From Bradyrhizobium sp. AZCC 2262 (GTDB taxonomy: Bacteria > Pseudomonadota > Alphaproteobacteria > Rhizobiales > Xanthobacteraceae): DNA of 64,000 bases. The notes beneath the pieces were generated by a model, which had not been told where the DNA came from, did no database searches, and saw only the letters and a list, made by a program, of their open reading frames with translations. The stretch lies in NCBI RefSeq assembly GCF_036924535.1, contig NZ_JAZHRT010000001.1, positions 4,278,001-4,342,000 of the forward strand. The letters run 5' to 3'. A program made the translations under genes and the position numbers. Shown here in pieces: positions 34,867 through 43,434 of the stretch (position 1 is the stretch's first letter; each line of letters begins with the position of its first letter).

Positions 34867-35922
34867 ATGACGAGCCGCCTGCCCCTGAACCGACGTCAGT
34901 TCCTCGCCACCAGCGCCGCCGCCGGCATCGGCGCGATCGCTGCTCCCCGCATCGCCCGTGCCGATGCGGCGACGCTGCGCATCACCGGATGGGGCGGGAA
35001 ATGGGGACAAACCATGTCGAGCGAGCTGATCCCCGCCTTCGAGAAGGAATTCAAGTGCAAGGTGGAGACGGACTCGGCCTTTCCATATTTGCCCAAGCTC
35101 CAGGCCAGCCCGCGTTCGGCGCCGGTCTATGACGTGCTGCACACCAATTCCAACGAGCAATGGGCTGCGCTGGAGATGGGGATCGTCGAAGCCAAGATCG
35201 ACGCCAAGCAGGTCCCGAATATCGCCGATGTCTATCCTTACGCCGTCAGCGACAAGATGGTCGGAGTCTGCATCTTCACCAGCGCCATCGGTCTCGGCAT
35301 GCGCACCGACAAGGGTTACGGCCAGGTCTCGTCCTGGAAAGACCTCTGGGACCGCGCCTATGACGGCGTGCGCGGCGGCTATGTCATTCCGGTGAACAGC
35401 CTGGGCCAAGCCTTCCTGATGATGAGCGGCGCGCTCTTTGGCAAGGGGATGACCGATCTCGACGCCGCCTATGCGGCGATGGAAAAGCTGAAGCCGATCA
35501 AGCTCGTCGACTTCACCGGCACGATGGAAAAGATGATCCTTTCAGGTGAAGTGGGTCTCGCGGTGATCCATGACTCCGGCATCCTGCGCTATGACGGCCA
35601 GAACCAGCCGACCACCTTCGTGGCGCCGTCCGAGGGCGTTCTCTCGCTTGAACAAGTCCTCACGCTCACCCCGGGTACCAAGGTTCGCGAGCTCGCCAAC
35701 GCCTATGTGAACTACATGCTGCGCCCGAACGTGCAGAAGACGCTGGCCGAGTCGGTCTGGTATTCACCTGCCAACAGCAAGGTAAAGCTCGACGACAAGT
35801 ACAACGATAAACTCCTGACCACGCCGGAGAAGGTCGCCAAGCTGATCCAGCCCGACTGGAAATGGTACAACGCGCGCAAGGACGAGATCGATTCCCGCGT
35901 CAACCGCATCTTCCGCGCATGA
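34867..35922 (+). CDS. Polyamine-type ABC importer solute-binding protein (Tat-type leader)
   Basis: A 351-residue periplasmic binding protein. The leader NRRQFLATSAAAG is a twin-arginine type, with cleavage after about residue 32. The mature protein begins ATLRITGWGGKWGQT and continues with a hinge-type fold of the PotD/spermidine group: LPKLQASPRSAPVYDVL and GEVGLAVIHDSGILR. It follows the permeases and overlaps the ATPase gene by four bases. It should select the ligand; no conserved acidic pair for polyamines could be confirmed by eye. Confidence 0.92.
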   Translation: MTSRLPLNRRQFLATSAAAGIGAIAAPRIARADAATLRITGWGGKWGQTMSSELIPAFEKEFKCKVETDSAFPYLPKLQASPRSAPVYDVLHTNSNEQWAALEMGIVEAKIDAKQVPNIADVYPYAVSDKMVGVCIFTSAIGLGMRTDKGYGQVSSWKDLWDRAYDGVRGGYVIPVNSLGQAFLMMSGALFGKGMTDLDAAYAAMEKLKPIKLVDFTGTMEKMILSGEVGLAVIHDSGILRYDGQNQPTTFVAPSEGVLSLEQVLTLTPGTKVRELANAYVNYMLRPNVQKTLAESVWYSPANSKVKLDDKYNDKLLTTPEKVAKLIQPDWKWYNARKDEIDSRVNRIFRA

Positions 35923-36992
35923 GCGCCCGTATCGACATTGTCGGCGTCACCAAGACCTATGACGGCAACACGCGCGCCGTTGATGCCGTCGATATGAGCA
36001 TTCGGGAGGGAGAATTCTTCTCGCTGCTGGGGCCGTCCGGCTGCGGCAAGACGACGACACTGCGCATGATAGCCGGCTTCGAGACCCCGACCAAAGGCGT
36101 CATCGAGGTCGGCGGGGTCGATGTTACGCATGTGCCAGCGCACAAGCGTGACATGGGGATGGTCTTCCAAAACTACGCCCTGTTTCCGCATCGCACGGTC
36201 GGTGAAAACGTTGCCTTCGGATTGCGCATGCGCGGCATGGAGCGCACCACGATTGCCCGCAAGGTCGCCGATGCATTGGCACAGGTGGAGCTAGTCGGAT
36301 ACGAGGATCGCCGTCCCGGCCAGCTCTCCGGGGGCCAGCAACAGCGCGTCGCCCTGGCCCGCGCCATCGTGATCGAACCGCGGGTGCTGCTTTGCGACGA
36401 ACCGCTCGGTGCGCTCGACAAGAAACTGCGGCAGGCGATGCAGTTCGAACTGAAGCAGCTGCAACGCAAGCTCGGTCTGACCATGGTCTTCGTCACCCAC
36501 GACCAGGAGGAGGCGCTCGCCATGTCCGACCGGATCGCCGTGATGAATGCCGGCAAGGTCGAGCAGATCGGCGCGCCGTCCGATATCTACGACCGGCCAA
36601 GCACGCGCTTCGTCGCCGATTTCATCGGCGACACCAACCTGTTCCACGGCGAGGTGATCCGCGACGGCGGCGGTACTTCCGTCTTGCAGGTCGACAAGGG
36701 CCTGTCGATCGAGCTTGCCGCCCCGCCTGAGGCGACCGGCGCGGTCTCGATCGCGCTTCGGCCGGAAAAGATCAGCCTGGCCACCTCACCCGCGCGAACC
36801 GGGCACGGCCTCGACGGTGTCGTCGAGAGCGCCAATTTCCAGGGCGGCTCGGTGCTTTACCGCATCGAGACGGCCGGCGGCAGGCGCGTGCTCGCGCAAC
36901 AACCGAACAATGGCTCGCACGAGCTATTTCAAGCCGGCGCCGCCGTGGCGCTGCGCTGGAAACCATCCGACATCGTGATCTTGAGGGATTGA
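35919..36992 (+). CDS. Polyamine-type ABC importer ATP-binding protein (PotA type)
   Basis: A 357-residue ATPase with Walker [10 protein letters not shown], signature [15 protein letters not shown], Walker [13 protein letters not shown] and the switch histidine in [16 protein letters not shown]-type C-terminal domain follows ([12 protein letters not shown]). The ATG at 35919 overlaps the binding-protein stop by four bases. It completes a five-gene regulator and import set, and is followed four bases later by the AroM-like gene. Confidence 0.93.
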   Translation: MSARIDIVGVTKTYDGNTRAVDAVDMSIREGEFFSLLGPSGCGKTTTLRMIAGFETPTKGVIEVGGVDVTHVPAHKRDMGMVFQNYALFPHRTVGENVAFGLRMRGMERTTIARKVADALAQVELVGYEDRRPGQLSGGQQQRVALARAIVIEPRVLLCDEPLGALDKKLRQAMQFELKQLQRKLGLTMVFVTHDQEEALAMSDRIAVMNAGKVEQIGAPSDIYDRPSTRFVADFIGDTNLFHGEVIRDGGGTSVLQVDKGLSIELAAPPEATGAVSIALRPEKISLATSPARTGHGLDGVVESANFQGGSVLYRIETAGGRRVLAQQPNNGSHELFQAGAAVALRWKPSDIVILRD

Positions 36993-36996
36993 TATC

Positions 36997-37671
36997 ATGC
37001 AACAACAACGCATGGGCGTGGTCGTGATCGGCCAGAGCCCGCGACCTTCCGTCGTGAACGAAATCGCGGCGGTGTTATCGCCCGGGCTGGAGATCGATCT
37101 GCGCGGGGCACTCGACGGCATGACGCGCGCCGAGATAGACGCGATTCCGCCGAGCGACGGCCACGACGCCCTGTTCACCCTGCTGCCGAATGGCGACAGC
37201 GTCACCATCAGCAAGAAGGCGGTCGAGGCGCGGGCGGCGATCCAGATCGAGAATTTCGCGCGCGAAGGCGTCAAGGTCGCCATGCTCGCCTGCACCGGCA
37301 AATTTCCCAATCTCGCGCCGGATCGTCTGGTAATCCTGCCCTCGGCCGTGCTGCACCATATGGTCGAGGCGGTTTTTCCGAAGGGACGTCTCGGCGTCTT
37401 CTCGCCGCTGCCGGAACAGACCGCGCTGATCGCCGGAAAATGGCAACGACCGGACGTCGAAGTTGTCGGCGTGACGATGCGCCCAGGTTCCGATGACGGG
37501 ACCGTTGATGAGGCCGCACGGAAAATGGCGGCCCTGTCGCCGGACCTCGTGGTGATGGATTGCATGAGCTACACGCGCGCGAACAAGGCGCGCGTGCGCC
37601 TGAGCTATGGCGGGCCGGTCATTCTCGCCATCGCCGCCGCTGCACGTGCCGTCGAGGAGCTGGTCGCATGA
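36997..37671 (+). CDS. AroM family protein
   Basis: A 224-residue protein of the AroM family, recognised by MGVVVIGQSPRP at the start and LACTGKFP in the middle. The fold is like Asp/Glu racemases, and cysteines are present at LACTGKF and MDCMSY, positions that could be the paired catalytic cysteines of that superfamily. The true reaction of AroM is not established. It lies between the ATPase and DUF917 genes and overlaps the latter by four bases, so it probably belongs to the same pathway, perhaps as an isomerase for the imported compound. Confidence 0.85.
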   Translation: MQQQRMGVVVIGQSPRPSVVNEIAAVLSPGLEIDLRGALDGMTRAEIDAIPPSDGHDALFTLLPNGDSVTISKKAVEARAAIQIENFAREGVKVAMLACTGKFPNLAPDRLVILPSAVLHHMVEAVFPKGRLGVFSPLPEQTALIAGKWQRPDVEVVGVTMRPGSDDGTVDEAARKMAALSPDLVVMDCMSYTRANKARVRLSYGGPVILAIAAAARAVEELVA

Positions 37672-38777
37672 ATGAGCCGGTTCTCACCGAGATTACGCTT
37701 GAGGATATCGAGTCCCTCGCCGTCGGCGCCTGGATTCTCGGCACCGGTGGCGGCGGCAGCCCCTATCTGGGTCTGCTCAACCTGCGCCGGCTCTACGCGG
37801 AAGGCTATCGCGTGCAGTTGATGTCGCCGCTGGACCTTGATGATGACGATCGTGTCGCTGTTGTCTCCAACATGGGGGCGCCGCTGATCGGTCAGGAGCG
37901 CCTGGCCGACAGCCGCAACATCGCCCGCGCGGTCGAGATGCAGGAGGAATTCGGCGGTTTCAAATTCCGCGCCGTGATGTCGGTCGAGATCGGCGGCGGC
38001 AACGGCACGCAGGCGCTGATGGCCGCCGCCCATCTCAATATACCCGTCGTCGACGCCGATTGCATGGGGCGCGCCTTCCCCGAGGCGCAGATGACTTCGG
38101 TCGCGATCGGCGGGCTGCGCCCCTACCCCTGCACGCTGTACGATCCGCGCGGTATCGAAGCGATCGTCACGAAAGTGCCAAGCTGGAAATGGATGGAGCG
38201 GACCAGCCGCAAGATCTGCGTCGAAATGGGCTCGATCGCCTCGACCAGCAAGGCACCACGCACCGGCCGCGAGGTGAAGGATTGGGGCATTCACTTCACG
38301 ACAACAGCGGCGATCCGGATCGGCCGGCTGGTGCGCGAAGCCAATCGCCTGCATACCGATCCGATCGCAGCCCTGCTCGAAAGCGAAGGCGGCAAGCGGC
38401 TCTTCACCGGCAAGGTGGTCGATGTCGCCCGCCGGACGACGGAAGGCTTTTTGCGCGGCTCTGTCGCGATCGAGGGCATCGATGACGACCGCGGCTCACG
38501 GCTGGAACTCTCGTTCCAGAACGAGTGGATCGTGGCCTGGCGCGAAGGCAAGGCCGTTGCGATGTCGCCCGACCTGATCTGCGTGCTCGAGAGCATCTCG
38601 GGCCATGCGGTCGGCACCGAGACGGTCCGCTACGGCCAGCGTGTCACCGTGGTGGCGCTGCCCGCTCCCGCCGTCCTGACCAGCCCGCGCGGCCTCGAAT
38701 TCGTCGGCCCGCGCGCCTTTGGCTACGACCTGGATTTCCGTTCCGTCTTCGAAGAGCGCGCTGGCGCTGGAGTGTAA
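37668..38777 (+). CDS. DUF917 family protein
   Basis: A 369-residue DUF917 protein, identified by SLAVGAWILGTGGGGSPYLG near the N-terminus, EIGGGNGTQALMAAAHLN in the middle and VVDADCMGRAFPEAQMTS. It has no signal peptide. DUF917 genes are often placed next to hydantoinase/oxoprolinase genes, as here, but their reaction is not known to me. It overlaps the AroM-like gene by four bases, and the next gene starts four bases after its stop. The glycine-rich loop suggests nucleotide or phosphate binding, which is a guess. Confidence 0.88.
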   Translation: MNEPVLTEITLEDIESLAVGAWILGTGGGGSPYLGLLNLRRLYAEGYRVQLMSPLDLDDDDRVAVVSNMGAPLIGQERLADSRNIARAVEMQEEFGGFKFRAVMSVEIGGGNGTQALMAAAHLNIPVVDADCMGRAFPEAQMTSVAIGGLRPYPCTLYDPRGIEAIVTKVPSWKWMERTSRKICVEMGSIASTSKAPRTGREVKDWGIHFTTTAAIRIGRLVREANRLHTDPIAALLESEGGKRLFTGKVVDVARRTTEGFLRGSVAIEGIDDDRGSRLELSFQNEWIVAWREGKAVAMSPDLICVLESISGHAVGTETVRYGQRVTVVALPAPAVLTSPRGLEFVGPRAFGYDLDFRSVFEERAGAGV

Positions 38778-38781
38778 ATTG

Positions 38782-40338
38782 ATGCGACGCATTGGAATTG
38801 ACGTCGGCGGCACCAACACTGACGCCGTGTTGCTCGATGGCGACAAGGTGGTTTTCGCCGTCAAATGTCCGACCACGCAGGATGCGACATCCGGCATTCT
38901 CGACGCGCTGAAGGCGTTGCGCGCCGATCCCGCCGCGCGGGGGCCGGTCGACGCGGTGGTGATCGGAACCACACACTTCATCAACGCCGTGGTCCAACGC
39001 AGAAATTTGATGAAGGTCGCGGCCATCCGGATCGGCATGCCGGCCAGCGCTTCGCTGCCGCCATTCTGCGATTGGCCACAGGGCCTCGCCGAACGCGTGC
39101 GCGGCGAGATTTTCATGCTCGAAGGCGGCCACGATTATGACGGCCGGCCGATCGTGCCTTTCGACACCGCCGGCATGCGCGCGGCCGCACAGCGCATTGC
39201 TGATCTCGGTCTGCGCTCGGTGGCCGTCTCGTCGATCTTCTCACCGCTCGACCCAAGCTGCGAGATTGCGGCACGCGATATCCTGCAGGAAATCTGCCCG
39301 AACGTCGCCGTGACCCTGTCGCATGATCTTGGGCGGATCGGCCTGCTTGAGCGCGAGAACGCGGCGCTTCTCAATGCGGTGCTGCACGATCTCGCCGTCG
39401 AAACGGTAGCCGCCTTCCGCAAGGCGACCGCCGAAAGCGGTATCGACGCTCCCTTGTTCCTCACCCAAAACGACGGCACGGTGATGCAGGCTGAAACGGC
39501 CATCGCGTTCCCCGTGATGAGCTTTGCCTCCGGTGCGACCAACTCGATGCGCGGCGCAGCGCATCTGTCCGGGCTCGACGACGCGCTGGTCGTGGACGTC
39601 GGCGGTACAACAAGCGATATCGGCCAATTGCGCCATGGATTTCCGCGTGAGGCCAATGCGGTCGTCGAGGTCGGTGGCGTGCGCACGCTGTTCCGCATGC
39701 CGGACCTGCTGTCGATCGGTCTCGGTGGCGGAAGCCATATCGATCCGGCGTCGGCGAGGGTTGGCCCGCTCAGCGTCGGCTACCGTCTGACGCAGGACGC
39801 GCTTGTCTTTGGCGGAATACAGCTGACCGCGACCGATATCGCGGTCGCCGCCGGACTGCTGGATGTTGGGGATCGTTCCCGCACAGCGTCGATCTCGAAG
39901 GATATGATCGCCGCGGCGCTCACCGACGCCACGCGGCAGCTCGAAGAAAATATCGACCGCATGAAAACCGAGGCTGGCGACGCGCCCCTGATTGCGGTAG
40001 GCGGCGGCGCCTTCCTGGTACCCGAAAGGCTGGCCGGCGTTTCGCAGATCATCCGGGTTCCCTTCGGCGATTGCGCCAATGCTGTCGGCGCAGCGATTGC
40101 CCGCGTCAGCGGCGAGGCCGACCAGGTTTTCCGCGATCTCACGCGCGACGAAGCCATTGCGGCAGCGTTGGAAATCGCCGAACGCAAGGCCATCAACGCC
40201 GGCGCGGATCCCCGCAGCCTGAAGACAATCGAGATCGAGGACATGCCGATCGCCTATTTGCCCGGCAACTCACTGCGCGTCCGCGTCCGGGTTGCCGGCG
40301 CGCTCAGCCGGATCGAGGCCAGCCGGGAGGTGGCTTAG
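38782..40338 (+). CDS. Hydantoinase/oxoprolinase family protein, short form
   Basis: A 518-residue protein of the hydantoinase A/oxoprolinase family. It opens RRIGIDVGGTNTDAVLLDG, the ATP-binding loop of the actin-like fold; IGTTHFINAVVQRRN follows, and VVDVGGTTSDIGQL and SIGLGGGSHID mark the second nucleotide-binding half. It is about 180 residues shorter than the 694-residue HyuA-type gene at 45 kb and lacks a HyuB partner, so its mechanism may differ. I start it at the ATG at 38782, four bases after the DUF917 stop. It should open a cyclic amide or activate a carboxylate with ATP. Confidence 0.9.
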   Translation: MRRIGIDVGGTNTDAVLLDGDKVVFAVKCPTTQDATSGILDALKALRADPAARGPVDAVVIGTTHFINAVVQRRNLMKVAAIRIGMPASASLPPFCDWPQGLAERVRGEIFMLEGGHDYDGRPIVPFDTAGMRAAAQRIADLGLRSVAVSSIFSPLDPSCEIAARDILQEICPNVAVTLSHDLGRIGLLERENAALLNAVLHDLAVETVAAFRKATAESGIDAPLFLTQNDGTVMQAETAIAFPVMSFASGATNSMRGAAHLSGLDDALVVDVGGTTSDIGQLRHGFPREANAVVEVGGVRTLFRMPDLLSIGLGGGSHIDPASARVGPLSVGYRLTQDALVFGGIQLTATDIAVAAGLLDVGDRSRTASISKDMIAAALTDATRQLEENIDRMKTEAGDAPLIAVGGGAFLVPERLAGVSQIIRVPFGDCANAVGAAIARVSGEADQVFRDLTRDEAIAAALEIAERKAINAGADPRSLKTIEIEDMPIAYLPGNSLRVRVRVAGALSRIEASREVA

Positions 40339-40419
40339 GCGGCGGCCCGATCTTTTGCGACGAACATTGAGGCAAGTCCGTCAGCTTCGGGCTCGCAGCA
40401 GTTGCCCCGCGAGAGCGGT

Positions 40420-41724
40420 CTATCCGTAAAGAAGTCTGGGCAGGATCGTGACGATGCTCGGAAAAAGCGTCAGCAGCAGCACGAAGCTGACCATGATGAT
40501 CAGGTAGGGCAACGTCACCCGCGCGATATAGCCGAGCCCGTCATCCGTGAGGCCCTGGATGACGAACAGGTTGAAGCCGACTGGTGGCGTGATCTGCGCC
40601 ATCTCGACGGCAAGCACAAGGAAGATTCCGAACCAGATGTCGTCGAAGCCCGATGCCTTCACGATCGGTAGCACGATCGGCAACGTCATCACGATCATCG
40701 AAAAGCCATCGAGGAAACAACCGAGGACAAGATAGAAGGCGATCAGCACGACGATCAGCATGAAGGGCGACAGGCCAAGACCTTTCACAAACGCCGCCAC
40801 GGCTTGCGGAATACCGAGGAACGCCGCGGCGTTTCCGAGGATCGACGCGCCGAGCACGATCAGTGCGATCATCGAGCAGGTGACCACCGACCCGATGACC
40901 ACATCGCGCATCACCTGCTGCGACAGCGATCTCTGGCCCCAGGCGACCAGCGCGGCGCCGAGCACCCCGACCGCCGCCGCCTCCGATGGGGTCGCAAGGC
41001 CGCCATACATCGAGCCGAGCACGCATGCGATCAGGAACAAAGCCGGCGCAAGGTCCTTCAGCGCGGTGAAGCGTTCGCTCCAGGGTACCAGTGCGAGCTT
41101 CGCCTCGGCCTCCGGCACCAGCGTCCGGTTCAGGGTGGTGTGCAGCATCACCCAGGCCATGAAAGTCCCCGCCAGCATCAGGCCCGGCAGGACTCCGGCG
41201 GTGAACAGCTTCAGGATCGAGACGTCGCCGAGCACACCATAGATGATCATGATGTTCGACGGTGGTATCAGAAAGCCGAGCGTGCCCGCACCTGCGAGCG
41301 AACCGATCGCGATATCCCTGGAATAACCCCGGCGCAGCAACTCGTTGAGCGACATGCGGCCGATCACCTGCGTGGTCGCCGCCGACGACCCCGAGATCGC
41401 CGCGAAGATCGTGCAACCGATCACGTTCACATGCAGCAGACGCCCTGGCAGCAGCCCGGCCCACGGCGCCAGCCCCTGAAACAGCGATCGCGACAGCTTT
41501 GTGCGGAACAACAGCTCGCCCATCAGGATGAACAGCGGAAGAGCCAGCAGTTCCTGCGTGGTCAGGATATTCCAGGCATATTGCGGGAGCAGCTTGTCGA
41601 GCGGGATCGACCGAAACATCGCGAGCAGCAGGGTCGCGGTGAGCGCAAGCGTCAAGCCGATCCAGAGGCCCCCCGCCAGCAGCGCGAACAGAATGGCGAA
41701 CAGGCTGACGACTTCAATAGTCAT
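40420..41724 (-). CDS. TRAP transporter large permease (DctM type)
   Basis: A 434-residue large permease with about 12 membrane helices. Family signs include LPLFILMGELLFRT, AAISGSSAATTQVIG, and IPPSNIMIIYGVL, which form the substrate and sodium path. It uses an electrochemical gradient rather than ATP to import an organic acid-type ligand. It is the last gene of the HyuA-HyuB-DctP-DctQ-DctM unit and follows the small permease by 55 bases. Confidence 0.94.
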   Translation of the reverse strand: MTIEVVSLFAILFALLAGGLWIGLTLALTATLLLAMFRSIPLDKLLPQYAWNILTTQELLALPLFILMGELLFRTKLSRSLFQGLAPWAGLLPGRLLHVNVIGCTIFAAISGSSAATTQVIGRMSLNELLRRGYSRDIAIGSLAGAGTLGFLIPPSNIMIIYGVLGDVSILKLFTAGVLPGLMLAGTFMAWVMLHTTLNRTLVPEAEAKLALVPWSERFTALKDLAPALFLIACVLGSMYGGLATPSEAAAVGVLGAALVAWGQRSLSQQVMRDVVIGSVVTCSMIALIVLGASILGNAAAFLGIPQAVAAFVKGLGLSPFMLIVVLIAFYLVLGCFLDGFSMIVMTLPIVLPIVKASGFDDIWFGIFLVLAVEMAQITPPVGFNLFVIQGLTDDGLGYIARVTLPYLIIMVSFVLLLTLFPSIVTILPRLLYG

Positions 41725-41779
41725 GGCACTTGCTTTCCAGCGGCGGGAGCGGTGGCGCCGGCCCTCATTGCGCGCATGG

Positions 41780-42373
41780 TCATTCGACGGGCGAAGCCTT
41801 CATGCGATGATCTTCGAGCGGCAGCCCGAGCGCCGCCTGGATGGCGCGCGCCAGGAATTGCAACGTCAGCAGCAGCATTCCGAAGGTGACGACGGCTTGC
41901 GGAAACCACAGCGGCGTGTCGCTCGACGTCGACAGCTGCCCGCGCGTGAAGGAGCCCCAGGCGAACTTGACCATCGCCGAGGTCAGGAATGCCATGAAGA
42001 CGAAGCCCGCGAACGCCGAGAGGATATCAAGCCCACGCCGGACCGGCGCCGGCACGTTCTTCAGCAGCAGCACGACACGGATATGGCCGCCGACACGCAA
42101 CGTCATGGCAGCGCCGAAGGTGAAGGAGGCCGCCATCAGATAGGAGGAATACTCCCAGGCGATCGAGATGGTCGGAGGAAAGAACGGCAGGAGGTTCGAC
42201 AGCAAGCGCGTCGCGACCTCCGCAAGCATCAACAGCGTCAGCGTCAGCAGGCAGCCGCCGCCGATCCAGCCGTCGAGCCGGCCGAGGCGATCGATCGCGT
42301 CGAGCAGGATGCGCAGCGGCGCCGGCGCCGCCGCGTTGAGGCTCTCTGGAGCAGCTGGCAGCACGCTCACCAC
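41780..42373 (-). CDS. TRAP transporter small permease (DctQ type)
   Basis: A 197-residue small permease with four helices, ending in TPLWFPQAVVTFGMLLLTLQFLAR, which is diagnostic for DctQ. I place the start at the GTG at 42373, preceded by AGGAGCAGGGGC, because the longer frame upstream runs over the binding-protein gene and has no membrane character; the next GTG at 42370 is an alternative. It bridges the large permease and the periplasmic protein. Confidence 0.87.
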   Translation of the reverse strand: MVSVLPAAPESLNAAAPAPLRILLDAIDRLGRLDGWIGGGCLLTLTLLMLAEVATRLLSNLLPFFPPTISIAWEYSSYLMAASFTFGAAMTLRVGGHIRVVLLLKNVPAPVRRGLDILSAFAGFVFMAFLTSAMVKFAWGSFTRGQLSTSSDTPLWFPQAVVTFGMLLLTLQFLARAIQAALGLPLEDHRMKASPVE

Positions 42374-42383
42374 GCCCCTGCTC

Positions 42384-43382
42384 CTAGCGCTTGATTTCGG
42401 CGAGATAAGCCCGCACCGGCTTGTCCGCCGCCGGCACACGCTTGAGGAAGGCCTCAAGCAGCGGTGCCGTCTTGGCGCGGATATCCGCCATCATCGCATC
42501 CGACACCGGCACCACCTCCATGCCGCCTTCCTTGAGGCGGTTGAGGCTGTCGACGTCGGCCTTGAGCGAATTCGCCCAGAAATCCGGCTCCATTTTCGTG
42601 GCGATGTCGGCGACCGTCTTCTGCTGATCGGCGCTCAACGCCTTCCAGGAATCGAGATTGACGGTCAGCATCTGCGACGACCAGACATGGTTGGTCGGAT
42701 AGATGTACTTCATGAACTCCCAGAACTTGCCGTCGACGCCGGACACGGCCGAGGTCGAAACGCCTGCGACCGCGCCCGACGCCAGCGCCGGTATCGTCTC
42801 GCCCCAGGGAATCATGACCGGCGCCATGCCAACCGCGTTCAGCATGTCGACGGCATTCTTGTCCGGCACGCGGATCTTGATGTTCTTCAGCCCGTCAACG
42901 CCCGCTACCTTCACCTTGAGGTGAAGATATTGCGTCGGCCAGGGCACGACGTAGAGGATCTTCTGGTTGTTGCGCTCGGCGATCTTATCGTATTCGGGCC
43001 GTACATATTTGTGCAGTATCTTCAGCTCGTCCATGGAGACGGCGAGAAACGGAATGCTTTCGACGCCCATGAACGGCTCGTCGCCAACCTGCTGAATATT
43101 GAGCACGTCGGCGAGCGGAACCAGACCATCGCGCACGGCGCGCAGATGTTCAGGGCCCTTGAAGCCGAGTTGGCCGCCGGCCTTCACCGTGATGTTGACG
43201 GCACCGTCGGTCTGCTTCTTGACCGCGTCGGCGAAAGCCATGGCGTTATGGGTATGGAAATTGCCGTCGGGCCACACCGTCGACATGTCCCAGTTCGCCG
43301 TTGCCGCCATGGCGTGCGTCGAGAGATGGCCGGCGGCGAGCATCGTCGCCGCTCCCGCCGTAAAGGTCCGCCGCGTAATCAT
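42384..43382 (-). CDS. TRAP transporter solute-binding protein (DctP type)
   Basis: A 332-residue periplasmic binding protein. The leader ITRRTFTAGAATMLAAG is a Tat-like signal with cleavage near residue 27. The mature protein has ANWDMSTVWPDGNFH, VKAGGQLGFKGPEHLRAV and VRVPDKNAVDMLN-like stretches typical of the DctP family, with the conserved arginine in IKIRVPD that holds a ligand carboxylate. This implies a carboxylated substrate. It follows HyuB by 52 bases. Confidence 0.93.
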   Translation of the reverse strand: MITRRTFTAGAATMLAAGHLSTHAMAATANWDMSTVWPDGNFHTHNAMAFADAVKKQTDGAVNITVKAGGQLGFKGPEHLRAVRDGLVPLADVLNIQQVGDEPFMGVESIPFLAVSMDELKILHKYVRPEYDKIAERNNQKILYVVPWPTQYLHLKVKVAGVDGLKNIKIRVPDKNAVDMLNAVGMAPVMIPWGETIPALASGAVAGVSTSAVSGVDGKFWEFMKYIYPTNHVWSSQMLTVNLDSWKALSADQQKTVADIATKMEPDFWANSLKADVDSLNRLKEGGMEVVPVSDAMMADIRAKTAPLLEAFLKRVPAADKPVRAYLAEIKR

Positions 43383-43434
43383 CCGTGCTCTCCGTCTTGT
43401 TTAAATTGAAGCGCAACACCGCCGCGCGGACGCG

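Noticed and set aside
40804..42394. Long plus-strand frames opposite the TRAP permeases
   Set aside because: Very rich in Arg, Gln and Asp, a typical shadow of hydrophobic minus-strand proteins.
42168..43409. 413-codon plus-strand frame
   Set aside because: Shadow of the DctP-type gene; no domain.
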